Positions 17,527 to 25,852 of a stretch of 64,000 nt of DNA are shown piece after piece. The stretch spans positions 2,603,001 to 2,667,000 of the forward strand of contig NC_009901.1 of assembly GCF_000018285.1 (NCBI RefSeq). Direction: 5' to 3'. Origin of the DNA: Shewanella pealeana ATCC 700345. GTDB taxonomy: Bacteria > Pseudomonadota > Gammaproteobacteria > Enterobacterales > Shewanellaceae. The notes beneath the pieces are model-generated. The model was given only the letters and a program-made list of their open reading frames with translations, had not been told where the DNA came from and did not search any database. Made by a program: the position numbers and the translations under genes. How positions within the stretch are numbered: position 1 is the first letter of the stretch; each line of letters begins with the position of its first letter.

Positions 17527-17620
17527 CAAGGTAATCAAACGGCCACGTAACCGTTTTCTCGGTTCCGCTTCGTTATACATTCTAGCCAACTATTACTTGC
17601 CGCTTATTGCTGCGTTATGT
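17521..17620 (+). repeat. integron attC recombination site
   Basis: The outer boxes are ACATAGC (17521-17527) and GTTATGT (17614-17620), complementary at six of seven positions. Inner arms CGGCCACGTAA (17540-17550) and TTACTTGCCG (17593-17602) pair imperfectly. The body resembles Vibrio/Shewanella attC sites (GGTTCCGCTTCG, then GCCAACTAT, then GCGTTATGT). The single outer mismatch creates the TAG stop of the upstream gene. The exchange point would be after G17614. No integrase gene is visible. Confidence 0.6.
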
Positions 17621-17631
17621 TTAAGGAGTAG

Positions 17632-18144
17632 ATGTTGAGAAACTCGATATTTTCAAAGGTTTTCTTTAGAGACCCGACTCAAAGTGTTGGTCTATTGAAG
17701 TGGGTGAAACTTACATTACTAGAGTCTTATCTTGGTGAGCAAGTAATCGACATTATATTGTCTGTCTCATCCTATCAAACTAAATCTATTACTTGGAAAG
17801 GTGGAGACCACGCTGAAGGAGGGTATCGAGGGGAGCTAGAGTTTTTCATCCCTGCAACCTTGATCAACAGGTTGTTGAAGACGCATATTCTAGAGCTACT
17901 TGAAATTAAGTATTTTCAGCATTACCAAGTTCTTGAAAAGGGGAATACTAAGGAGAACAAAGCTTTATTTTCAGCAAATCCTAATAATCTTCCAGTATTG
18001 TCTGAGTTAAAGCTTAGTTATAACACTATATGGGTAGTCATAAACGTTACTATTGATGTGATTGTTTATTTGGCTACTTCTGATATTTCGGCTGCACTTT
18101 TAAGTGGGGCAGTGATTGAGTTTATTAGGCGTTTTAAAATTTAA
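17632..18144 (+). CDS. hypothetical protein, second cassette gene
   Basis: This 170-residue protein of unknown function starts 12 bases after the attC with AAGGAG just upstream. The first 130 residues are mixed and charged. Residues about 131-163 are strongly hydrophobic (VVINVTIDVIVYLATSD then ISAALLSGAVIEFI), suggesting one or two membrane segments near the C-terminus, which ends RRFKI. AT content is higher than in the catabolic genes. It is followed by GCATAACG, which looks like the left half of another attC, but no right half is found. I do not recognise a family. Confidence 0.6.
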   Translation: MLRNSIFSKVFFRDPTQSVGLLKWVKLTLLESYLGEQVIDIILSVSSYQTKSITWKGGDHAEGGYRGELEFFIPATLINRLLKTHILELLEIKYFQHYQVLEKGNTKENKALFSANPNNLPVLSELKLSYNTIWVVINVTIDVIVYLATSDISAALLSGAVIEFIRRFKI

Positions 18145-18985
18145 GCATAACGAATGATATGGGGGCAGTGTAAACTTTGATTGAACACCATACATTCCCT
18201 AATCCCGCGAGCCATTTTTAGACACTTTAATCTAACGTATTTCTGTCCAAAAACGAGCTGGGGCTTTAGTCATAACTTAAAACCATAGTGGCGCATTTAG
18301 GCTTACAAAAAACACCTATTCCCCATCGAAGTTGCCGAAGGAGTTGAAGTCAATCACGTGAGCGAGGCAGGATGCTGAGGTAGCCTTAGTAGAGCCATGG
18401 AAGACGATTCTGAGGCGATAGCGATTGTCGAAAATAACTGAGGCTAGTATCGAATGCATGTAACTTCGTCTGGGGCGCTGAGGGTTTTTTAAGGGGGACT
18501 AGCGCTTTCCCCCTTGACTCGGGTGCGGGCGAAGCGCCGCGACGTTAGTTGTTAGACAGAGTCTAATTTGAAATCAGTGTGTGAGCTGAAAGCTCATGAC
18601 CTCTATCGAGCACCGCTTGATTACTTAAAACGCTTTAGAGGTTTTCGAACTAAAAGCTCTAAATCACTTTTGTCCACTAACGAGCTAGACCTTTAGTCAT
18701 AACACTAAACTCCAAGAATGTGCTTTTCTAACTCGGTGCAGATACGGCTGAGACCGTCGAAAACATGGATGTTTTCGTTGAGCTCACATGGACGTGCTTG
18801 CAGCGTGTCTCAGAAGTGTCTGCACATATGCTGCCCGCAGGCCATTGGAACCACTTTTGTTAGATGCCACTCTTAGCCAAAAATATATCGAGTCTTTTGG
18901 GGTTTTGTAATCAAACTAAGTTTGATTTGGCTTTACGAGGTAGTCGAGCTGCAAGCTCCAACAAACTTTTGTCTAACAACGAACT
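18145..18985 (+). other. intergenic region rich in degenerate repeats
   Basis: No gene is visible in about 840 bases. A phrase of the form TTTAGTCATAAC preceded by AACGAGCT occurs at about 18250-18285 and again at about 18675-18705; related TTTTGT(C/T)-AAC-GA pieces recur near 18850 and 18967. A region near 18345-18450 has a further partly palindromic pattern (AGGATGCTGAGGTAGCCT, then GAGGCGATAGCG). This looks like old mobile or repeat debris. A second copy of the palindromic repeat is listed separately. Confidence 0.45.
18736..18825 (+). repeat. palindromic intergenic repeat, copy 2
   Basis: The 90-bp element begins GTGCAGATACGGCTGAGAC and ends GTCTCAGAAGTGTCTGCAC; these ends pair at 16 of 19 positions. 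It is inverted relative to copy 1 at 16220-16309, so the two copies flank the cassette genes. Confidence 0.65.
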
Positions 18986-19011
18986 AAAAAAACGGCTCCT
19001 GTAGGAGCCGT
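18986..19011 (-). terminator. Rho-independent terminator of the DUF1302 operon
   Basis: Read on the minus strand: ACGGCTCCT, short loop, AGGAGCCGT, then seven T. It lies about 80 bases beyond the end of the DUF1302 gene and is correctly oriented for it. Confidence 0.8.
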
Positions 19012-19034
19012 ATTAATTAACACAGATTTAAGTG

Positions 19035-19064
19035 ACTAATGTAACTAATGTAACTAATGTAACT
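19035..19064. repeat. 9-bp tandem repeat
   Basis: ACTAATGTA is repeated three times without a mismatch (19035-19061), followed by ACT. It lies between the DUF1302 stop codon and its terminator, so it is transcribed but untranslated. Confidence 0.8.
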
Positions 19065-19090
19065 GAGTTAAGTACATAGAGTTTTAGTGA

Positions 19091-20617
19091 CTAGAACGCC
19101 CACTTAACGTTTAAACCAATATAATCTCTGTCACTTAACGTGCGCTCTTTATACGCTTCATCTACATCAGGGTCGCCATAATAGCCGACATAGTCTAACG
19201 AGGTTTGGATTCCTGTCGGATTATGGGTAAAGCTAATGCCGACGCGTGCACGGTTATCCCCTTGACCACCCACACCGCCAGTTATGACACGCCCGCTTAA
19301 CTGATTACTGTAGGCTAACGGTATGCTCATGTCCCAACTTTCGAAAATACCTGGATAAGACAGAGTTAAGCTCGCTGCAATAGCAAAACTATGATCTTCA
19401 TAATAAAGCTCATTAGTATCTGGCGTTCCCGGAATACCAATATTGCGAGCTTCAACATCAAGAATGTCAACATAGCTCGCTTCAATGGTTAGGTTAGTTG
19501 CATCCGCTATAGACGTACGACCAAAGTTAACAATCGCATTTAAGTTAGCTTGTAAAATCTCAGCTTTACTCGGTTGAACCATTTCAAATGCCGTGACTAA
19601 TGCGGGGGCTCCATCTTTATAGCTTACCTCCGCGCCAATTGACGCCGGGCCAGTACTGGTCGACATCGTCGCTCCAACTAAGGTTATTTCATCGAAATAA
19701 CGCACATTGTAGCCACCGGATGGGAACTGGCCAGCGTTTGCCATAATGTCAATTTCAACCATAGGAATACGGTCGTTGTAGTTAAGATAATATAGCCCTA
19801 GCTCTGTTACGTCGGTAATACGATAGCGACTACCTACACCCCATTGACTGGTTTCATCAGGCGTAATATCTGGACCACGAGGACCAAATGCACAGGTTCC
19901 GTCAGGTAGGGCTTGTAGACAGTAAGCGCCATGGCCTACTGCTTGGCTGGTACTAAAGAAAGTACCGGGTGACGCGACAATCGTTTCTTCCCAGTTAAAC
20001 TGCCAGTGCGCCATAACCGACCAATTATTGGTTAATTCAGCTTGTACTGACACCTGTTGCTCTGGAAGAAGGATATCTTTTACTTCGGTACCGGGTACAT
20101 AGCTTTTAATCGCATCAGAAGGCCCTTGTGCAAGTGAGATACTTGGAAAAAATAGCGCTTCGCCCCATGCAACAACTTGCTGACCTACACGCAAATCTAC
20201 ATAGCCTTCATCACCCAATACAAAAGCGGTATATGCATACAAGTCGAGTAATCGCGTGTAACCACCATGCCATCTTTGCGCTTCGCTACTAAATTTATCA
20301 TCTTGATAAACATCATCATAGAAGGTGCTACCAGATACAACTAAGCCACTATTACCCCATCTAAGGTGGCTCTCTAATAGTAGATATAGGCCGTTACCGA
20401 TCAAATCATGCTGTTCAAAATTAGCATCTCCTTGGCTGCCTGCAGCCAAAATCTCATCCGGCTTTTCTAAGCGCATACCGGCGCTATAAGTTAACGTGCC
20501 TTTCCAATCTAGTGTCACGTCATCGCCAAGTTTAATGGTTTCTGCGCTATATGCCGAACTACTCAGGCATGAGCCTAAAATCGCCAGTGCTAAGGTATTT
20601 CGCTTAAATTTTTTCAA
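19091..20617 (-). CDS. DUF1302 outer-membrane beta-barrel protein
   Basis: This 508-residue protein has an N-terminal signal peptide (about residues 1-25, ending AYSA) and many alternating beta-type segments. The C-terminus is VKWAF, the terminal-Phe signature of outer-membrane barrels. It matches the DUF1302 family, which is very often encoded beside DUF1329 and steroid or hydrophobic-compound catabolic genes in Proteobacteria. Uptake or surface handling of a hydrophobic substrate is the usual proposal. It is downstream of DUF1329 by 26 bases on the minus strand and probably co-transcribed. Function is inferred from context. Confidence 0.82.
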   Translation of the reverse strand: MKKFKRNTLALAILGSCLSSSAYSAETIKLGDDVTLDWKGTLTYSAGMRLEKPDEILAAGSQGDANFEQHDLIGNGLYLLLESHLRWGNSGLVVSGSTFYDDVYQDDKFSSEAQRWHGGYTRLLDLYAYTAFVLGDEGYVDLRVGQQVVAWGEALFFPSISLAQGPSDAIKSYVPGTEVKDILLPEQQVSVQAELTNNWSVMAHWQFNWEETIVASPGTFFSTSQAVGHGAYCLQALPDGTCAFGPRGPDITPDETSQWGVGSRYRITDVTELGLYYLNYNDRIPMVEIDIMANAGQFPSGGYNVRYFDEITLVGATMSTSTGPASIGAEVSYKDGAPALVTAFEMVQPSKAEILQANLNAIVNFGRTSIADATNLTIEASYVDILDVEARNIGIPGTPDTNELYYEDHSFAIAASLTLSYPGIFESWDMSIPLAYSNQLSGRVITGGVGGQGDNRARVGISFTHNPTGIQTSLDYVGYYGDPDVDEAYKERTLSDRDYIGLNVKWAF

Positions 20618-20643
20618 ACTATCTCTCCCTAGATATTATTATA

Positions 20644-22029
20644 TTAATGGCTTAAACGGCGTAGCGCTGCGGGGGTAAAGTTACTGGAAGTAAAGTCACC
20701 TTTGTTTAAGATAGGACCTTTATCTTGTTCCTGGAAAAGGTTGTAACCAACATAGCCACCACTGGTAAGATCGTGGTAGAAACTACTACCGGGCTCAAAA
20801 GCTTGGGTATCGAAGGCGTAGTAATAATTTACAAAAGCGTGTTGAACTAACTCATCTCGGGTATCGTAGTAATCGGCAACAATTGCATGCCAATTATCTT
20901 CATCTAGATACATGGTGCGTCGACCATATTTATGACGATAATCTTCTTTTAACTTTCCTTCTAATACCCAAACGCGGCGCAGCTCATAGCGCATGTATTC
21001 AGGGTTTGCATGGTTCACCTGCAATAGGGAGTCATATTTAACATCACCTTTATTTACCTTGTAGGTGTTAACTGGGATAAAGATCTCTTTGCGTTCGCCT
21101 AGCGTCCAGTTATAACGCTCTGGCGACCCATTCATTAGGCGATCTGAATCGATAGTGAGTTTTCCTGAAGAGGCACTTAGCGGTGTATCAAACCCGTATT
21201 CCGGTAACTGACGTACACGACGTGTTCCCGGGTTATAGTTCCATGCCAAGCGCTTACCCTGTGCATAGTTATTGGGTTCTGAAACAACTGTCGCACTTCC
21301 CTTAGTTCGAGTGGGGAGGATATTAATTGCTAATCCATAGGCTTGAACTTTGCCTAAACGCTCACCAAGTTGCTCTGGCACTGTACCTGTAAATATGCCG
21401 TATGAACGCGTTCTTCCCCATGCAATGACACCATCAGAGCTCACATCTGCAATGTCTCTTGTGGTATCAAATGTAAATGCTCGATATGCATAATTATTAT
21501 TGGCTAGGGCTTGTAGCGGTTGCTCCATATCTGGGATAGGGAAGGGAACTCCACCCTGGTAGCCGGTAAATCCAAGGCCGTCATCAACGAGTTTAGCCTC
21601 CACTGCATTTCGCTTTACAACTTCACAAGAGGCATCTGGGTATCTAAAGTCTCTTCGCCCAGTGTAAACCGGCATTTTGAACGTATCAGGGTATTGCTCG
21701 AACATGGCCTTTTGACCAACGGTAAGTTGATCGCTATATTTCTGCCAGTTTTTGCCATCGATAGTATAAATGGGTTTGTCGTCTGCATAAGGGTCTACTA
21801 GGTGCTGTCCTACGCTTAGCTCATATTCAACTCCTGGTGGCTTTCCTAACCATTTTCCTGAATAAGCAGGGATGGTTCCTGCCGAATTACCTGCTGCTAT
21901 TGCGCCTACACAAGTTAATTCATTGCCCAATTTGGCAACTTGCTCAGCGGGTGCACTCGCTAATGCAAAGTGTGATTGAACTATTAGCAAACTGGTCACT
22001 ATTGGTGGTAACAGATTCTTTTTTAGCAT
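20644..22029 (-). CDS. DUF1329 periplasmic/outer-membrane-associated protein
   Basis: This 461-residue protein has a signal peptide (about residues 1-25, ending ALASA). It matches DUF1329, whose fold resembles the lipoprotein carriers LolA/LolB, so it may carry hydrophobic molecules across the periplasm. The central part is rich in Tyr and Asn, as usual for the family. It leads the two-gene minus-strand operon with DUF1302 and diverges from ipdF, sharing the 395-base region 22030-22424. An RND or MmpL partner often occurs with this pair, but the RND operon at 31341 is not adjacent. Confidence 0.82.
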   Translation of the reverse strand: MLKKNLLPPIVTSLLIVQSHFALASAPAEQVAKLGNELTCVGAIAAGNSAGTIPAYSGKWLGKPPGVEYELSVGQHLVDPYADDKPIYTIDGKNWQKYSDQLTVGQKAMFEQYPDTFKMPVYTGRRDFRYPDASCEVVKRNAVEAKLVDDGLGFTGYQGGVPFPIPDMEQPLQALANNNYAYRAFTFDTTRDIADVSSDGVIAWGRTRSYGIFTGTVPEQLGERLGKVQAYGLAINILPTRTKGSATVVSEPNNYAQGKRLAWNYNPGTRRVRQLPEYGFDTPLSASSGKLTIDSDRLMNGSPERYNWTLGERKEIFIPVNTYKVNKGDVKYDSLLQVNHANPEYMRYELRRVWVLEGKLKEDYRHKYGRRTMYLDEDNWHAIVADYYDTRDELVQHAFVNYYYAFDTQAFEPGSSFYHDLTSGGYVGYNLFQEQDKGPILNKGDFTSSNFTPAALRRLSH

Positions 22030-22424
22030 CTTTATTCCTCTAGTTATGGTTCATATTGCTACAAGGTCTTGTTGATAATCTCATTATTTTTTTGTTTAAA
22101 AATATATCGCGCATTCCGATTATTTTGTAAAAAAAACAGATGAGAATCGTCTATTGGGACTAGTGCTAATAGAGGTAATGGCGTTTGGATTAGGTAGATC
22201 TTCTCTGCACTTAAACGTCTATTTATTCAGTTGTTAATGATTTCCTTATATTTAATTCATAAAAAGGCTAACGGTTTGTGAGCATTCAATTCGCCGTACT
22301 GGCTTTTTAGTCCACTTTGACGATGAATTAACTGCTCTAGCTCTGCTTAATGACACTTATCCGGCCATGTTGAAATGATTTTGCTCAACATTTGTATGGC
22401 AATTTAAATATCGAGGGGAAGAAT
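22030..22424. other. divergent promoter region between DUF1329 and ipdF
   Basis: This 395-base AT-rich stretch has no gene and must hold promoters for both directions. A run of AT-rich DNA sits near 22080-22135. A candidate operator is listed separately. No KstR2-type palindrome was recognised. Confidence 0.45.
22367..22391. promoter_or_regulatory. inverted repeat, possible operator upstream of ipdF
   Basis: ATGTTGA (22367-22373) and TCAACAT (22385-22391) form a perfect 7-bp inverted repeat with an 11-base spacer, 33 bases before the ipdF start. The geometry suits a dimeric repressor site. No second copy was identified in front of the other catabolic blocks, so the call is weak. Confidence 0.3.
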
Positions 22425-23210
22425 ATGAAGCAAGCACCTGAATATGTCGCGGGCCATGGGTTACTGAAAGGTAAGTCTGTATTGATCACTGCAGCTGCTG
22501 GCGCTGGAATTGGATTTGCTGCCGCTCGACGAGCCGCAGAAGAAGGGTGCCGGGCTTTAATGATTTCAGACATTCACCCAAGGCGGCTCGATGAAGCCGT
22601 TACTCGCTTACGTGCAGAAACTGGACTAGAGCAGGTATATGGTCAAATTTGCGATGTCACCAATCAACAAGATGTCAGTACATTAGTGCAATTAGCGGAG
22701 TCAAAGCTTGCCGGCATTGATGTACTCATCAACAACGCCGGATTGGGTGGACAAAAGAACGTTGTCGATATGTCTGATAATGAATGGTCTACGGTGCTTG
22801 ATATTACTTTAACGGGCACCTTTAGAATGATCCGTGAGATCTTGCCCCACATGCAGGCTCGTGGACATGGCGTTATTGTTAACAATGCGTCAGTACTTGG
22901 CTGGCGTGCACAAAAAGAGCAAGCACATTATGCCGCCGCGAAGGCAGGTGTCATGGCATTAACCCGCTGTAGTGCTTTAGAAGCCGCAGAGCATGGCGTA
23001 CGAATTAATGCGGTATCACCGTCAATCGCGTTACATGATTTTTTAAAGAAAGCTTCTAGCGAAGAATTGCTTAACCAACTTGCGAGTAAAGAAGCATTTG
23101 GCCGCGCAGCCGAAGTTTGGGAAGTGGCAAATGTCATGATGTTTCTCGCCAGCGATTACTCATCTTATATGGCGGGTGAAGTGGTTTCTGTCAGTTCGCA
23201 ACAGGCTTAG
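22425..23210 (+). CDS. ipdF: SDR dehydrogenase IpdF
   Basis: This short-chain dehydrogenase of 261 residues matches IpdF, which oxidises the 5-hydroxyl of HIP-derived CoA esters before IpdC acts. The N-terminus (VAGHGLLKGK), ITAAAGAGIG (21-30), VIVNNASVLGWRAQ, and the C-terminal SSYMAGEVVSVSSQ all agree with the remembered mycobacterial protein. S156, Y169 and K173 form the catalytic set. The start at ATG 22425 follows GAGGGGAAG; an in-frame TTG at 22392 is rejected. It opens the third catabolic block, separated from ipdABC by about 13 kb. Confidence 0.88.
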   Translation: MKQAPEYVAGHGLLKGKSVLITAAAGAGIGFAAARRAAEEGCRALMISDIHPRRLDEAVTRLRAETGLEQVYGQICDVTNQQDVSTLVQLAESKLAGIDVLINNAGLGGQKNVVDMSDNEWSTVLDITLTGTFRMIREILPHMQARGHGVIVNNASVLGWRAQKEQAHYAAAKAGVMALTRCSALEAAEHGVRINAVSPSIALHDFLKKASSEELLNQLASKEAFGRAAEVWEVANVMMFLASDYSSYMAGEVVSVSSQQA

Positions 23211-23221
23211 GAGGTGTTCTC

Positions 23222-23707
23222 ATGGCTAATATTGAAATATTAACTGCAGAGCAATTACTAGACTCAGCAAGCCTAGATCTGGGGCATTCCGATTGGTTAA
23301 CCATTTCTCAAGAAAGAATAAACCTTTTTGCCGAAGCTACCGGCGACCATCAATGGATCCATGTTGATCCAGAGCGGGCCGCGACGGGTCCTTTTGGTGC
23401 TTGTATCGCTCATGGTTACCTTAGTCTTTCTCTAGTGAATTTGTTTCTACCGCAACTCGTTGAAATAAGAAACATCAGTATGGGCGTTAACTACGGCTGC
23501 GATAAAGTGCGCTTTCCCGCTGTAGTACCGGTTGGTAGCAAGGTCCGCGGCCAAGGAAAAATTATTCATAGCGTAAATAAAGGCGCGTTTATCCAAGCCA
23601 CCATTCGCGTCACCATTGAGATCCAAGGTTCTGACCGCCCAGCCTGTGTGGTTGACACCATCAGTTGCTACACCTTTGATACGCCAACGACAAACTCTAA
23701 TAACTAA
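23222..23707 (+). CDS. MaoC-family enoyl-CoA hydratase
   Basis: This 161-residue single hot-dog-domain hydratase should add water to an enoyl-CoA intermediate. The hydratase motif is complete: D42 and H47 in TGDHQWIHVD, followed by FGACIAHGYL. The segment MGVNYGCDKVRFPAVVPVGS is like that in the C-terminal domain of the DUF35-MaoC fusion at 3273, so the two are likely related. A strong AGGAGGTG site precedes the ATG, 12 bases after ipdF. The exact substrate in the steroid pathway cannot be read from the sequence. Confidence 0.85.
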   Translation: MANIEILTAEQLLDSASLDLGHSDWLTISQERINLFAEATGDHQWIHVDPERAATGPFGACIAHGYLSLSLVNLFLPQLVEIRNISMGVNYGCDKVRFPAVVPVGSKVRGQGKIIHSVNKGAFIQATIRVTIEIQGSDRPACVVDTISCYTFDTPTTNSNN

Positions 23708-23719
23708 AGGAATTATAAG

Positions 23720-24925
23720 ATGACAGAAGCAGTGATCGTCTCCGTTGCACGTACCGCATTAAGCAAATCTTTTCGTGGCGCATTTAATGATACTGAAGCC
23801 CCGGTTCTTGGTGGCCATGTTGTCAAGTCTGTCGTTGAGCGTGCTGGTATTGACCCTAAGTCTATCGATGATGTGATTATGGGCGCAGCAGCCCAGCAGG
23901 GGACCCAATCCTACAACATTGGCAGACTCTCAGCTTATACCGCTGGCCTACCCGATACCGTATCAGGCATGGCACTAGACCGTATGTGCGCATCGGGTTT
24001 AATGAGTATTGGTGTTGCAGCAAAATCGATTATGACTGACGAGATGAGCACCGTTGTTGCCGGTGGCGTTGAGTCGTTATCGTTAACCCAAAATAAATAT
24101 AAGAATACTTATCGAGCACAGTCTCAAGCGGCAATTGCTGCAATGCCTAGTGCTTACATTCAAATGATCGAAACTGCCGAAATTGTCGCAGAGCGCTACG
24201 GCATCAGTCGTCAGGCTCAAGATGAATACTCGCTGCTAAGTCAGCAACGCACCGCTAGCGCCCAGCAAGCGGGTTACTTTAATGATGAAATTGTACCGAT
24301 TACTGTTCAGCAACTGACCTTTGATGAAAACCGCCAACCAGCAGGCCATAAAGAAACGATTGCGTTACAAGACGATTGTAATAGACCGCAAACAACGCTA
24401 GACAGTTTGTCTAATCTTGCTCCTGTTTGGAAAGGTGGCGAGTGGACTGGCGAAGGCCGCAATGTTACCGCGGGCAATGCATCACAGTTTGCCGATGGCG
24501 CAGCGGCAAGTTTATTAATGAGTAAAACCCAAGCAGCAAGCCTTGGTATTGCCCCCTTAGGAACTTACAAAGGTATTGCCGTAGCAGGTTGTGCCCCAGA
24601 AGAGATGGGAATAGGTCCGGTGCTCGCTATCCCCAAACTGTTAAAGCGTTTTGGTCTGACCATTGATGATATAGGTCTGTGGGAGATCAATGAAGCCTTT
24701 GCAAGCCAAGTTGTTTATTGCCAACACAAGTTAGAGATCCCCGCCGATAGATTAAATGTAAATGGCGGCGCTATTTCTATTGGGCACCCATTTGGTATGT
24801 CTGGCGCTCGTATGGTGGGTCATGCACTGATTGAAGGCAGGCGTCGAGGCGTTAAATACGTTGTTGTAGCAATGTGTATTGGCGGTGGTATGGGCGCAGC
24901 AGGACTCTTTGAAGTCAATCAGTAA
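23720..24925 (+). CDS. acetyl-CoA acetyltransferase/thiolase
   Basis: This 401-residue degradative thiolase has nucleophile C90 (LDRMCASGL), the GHPFGMSG histidine motif near 355, and C386 in MCIGGGMG. It is complete and of normal length. It differs from the FadA6-type enzyme at 12253 in the motif around each catalytic residue and is closer to general beta-oxidation thiolases. It could carry out another thiolysis step, for example in side-chain shortening or late C-ring products. It lies 12 bases after the MaoC gene with AAAGGAATT upstream. Confidence 0.85.
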   Translation: MTEAVIVSVARTALSKSFRGAFNDTEAPVLGGHVVKSVVERAGIDPKSIDDVIMGAAAQQGTQSYNIGRLSAYTAGLPDTVSGMALDRMCASGLMSIGVAAKSIMTDEMSTVVAGGVESLSLTQNKYKNTYRAQSQAAIAAMPSAYIQMIETAEIVAERYGISRQAQDEYSLLSQQRTASAQQAGYFNDEIVPITVQQLTFDENRQPAGHKETIALQDDCNRPQTTLDSLSNLAPVWKGGEWTGEGRNVTAGNASQFADGAAASLLMSKTQAASLGIAPLGTYKGIAVAGCAPEEMGIGPVLAIPKLLKRFGLTIDDIGLWEINEAFASQVVYCQHKLEIPADRLNVNGGAISIGHPFGMSGARMVGHALIEGRRRGVKYVVVAMCIGGGMGAAGLFEVNQ

Positions 24926-24939
24926 TAAAGGAGTGATTC

Positions 24940-25788
24940 ATGTCAGTAATTTTAGAAAAAGCACAGAAACTATTCTTGTCAGACAATGACGCAAATGTAC
25001 TCACAGGCCATCAATTTGAAACGGTTAATTATTTAGTCAAAGACAAAATAGGCATTATCGAGCTAAATCGACCCAATAAAATGAATGCTTTCAATCAAAC
25101 CATGCGCAGCGAGCTGCAGGCTGCGATAGAAATGGCAGACAATAATGACGATTTAAGAGTGATTATGATCCGTGGTGCTGGTGATCACTTCTCTTCGGGC
25201 GCGGACTTGAAAGAGCTTGTTGGTGCCAAGCACGGTATAGAGGCACAGATCCTTAATGAATATAAGCCATTTTTATCACGTATTGCCCAGTCAAAAAAGA
25301 TTTATATGGCAGTTGTACAAGGCGCCGCAGCAGGGATAGGCGGTTCGTTAGCCTTAAATTGTGACTTAGTCGTTATGGCTGAAAGCGCCTGCCTTTTTCA
25401 GGCTTTTGCCGCTATTGGATTAGTGCCTGATGGAGGCGCAAGCTGGCATTTAGTCAATAAACTGGGCTACAAGAAAGCGTTCGAACTTTGCGTCGAGGCC
25501 GACAAGCTCACGGCGCTGGAGTGTCTGAGCAGCGGCTTGGTCAATCGTATTTCTGATGATGCAAGTGTGCAAGGTGATGCACTTGTTTGGGCACAAAAAT
25601 TGGCCACCGGAGCACCACTATCACAGCAGTACTTAAAGCGATTATTGCAACAAGCTCAGCGAGGGAGCTTACACGACACCATTCGCCAAGAGGCGCTGTA
25701 TCAGCAGTTCTGCTTCAACAGTGACGATTTTAAAGAAGGTGTGAATGCCTTTTTTGAAAAACGCGATGCAACCTTTACTGGTAAGTAG
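24940..25788 (+). CDS. enoyl-CoA hydratase/isomerase family, PaaG-like
   Basis: This crotonase-fold protein of 282 residues has an N-terminal extension of about 35 residues. HFSSGADLKEL and QGAAAGIGGSLAL form the oxyanion hole. The hydratase glutamates are not at their usual places; instead GLVPDGGASWHL carries an aspartate as in PaaG and delta3,delta2-enoyl-CoA isomerases. A double-bond isomerase is therefore more likely than a hydratase. AAGGAG precedes the ATG, 14 bases after the thiolase. Substrate unknown. Confidence 0.8.
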   Translation: MSVILEKAQKLFLSDNDANVLTGHQFETVNYLVKDKIGIIELNRPNKMNAFNQTMRSELQAAIEMADNNDDLRVIMIRGAGDHFSSGADLKELVGAKHGIEAQILNEYKPFLSRIAQSKKIYMAVVQGAAAGIGGSLALNCDLVVMAESACLFQAFAAIGLVPDGGASWHLVNKLGYKKAFELCVEADKLTALECLSSGLVNRISDDASVQGDALVWAQKLATGAPLSQQYLKRLLQQAQRGSLHDTIRQEALYQQFCFNSDDFKEGVNAFFEKRDATFTGK

Positions 25789-25852
25789 CTGATATTAACC
25801 CGAATTAAAGCAATAGATCAGATTATTAAGAACGTTATTAATGGGAGACGTC

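Noticed and set aside
18145..18735. Second attC after the second cassette gene
   Set aside because: GCATAACG at 18147 looks like a left box, but no matching right box (GTTATGC) or stem follows within a normal distance.
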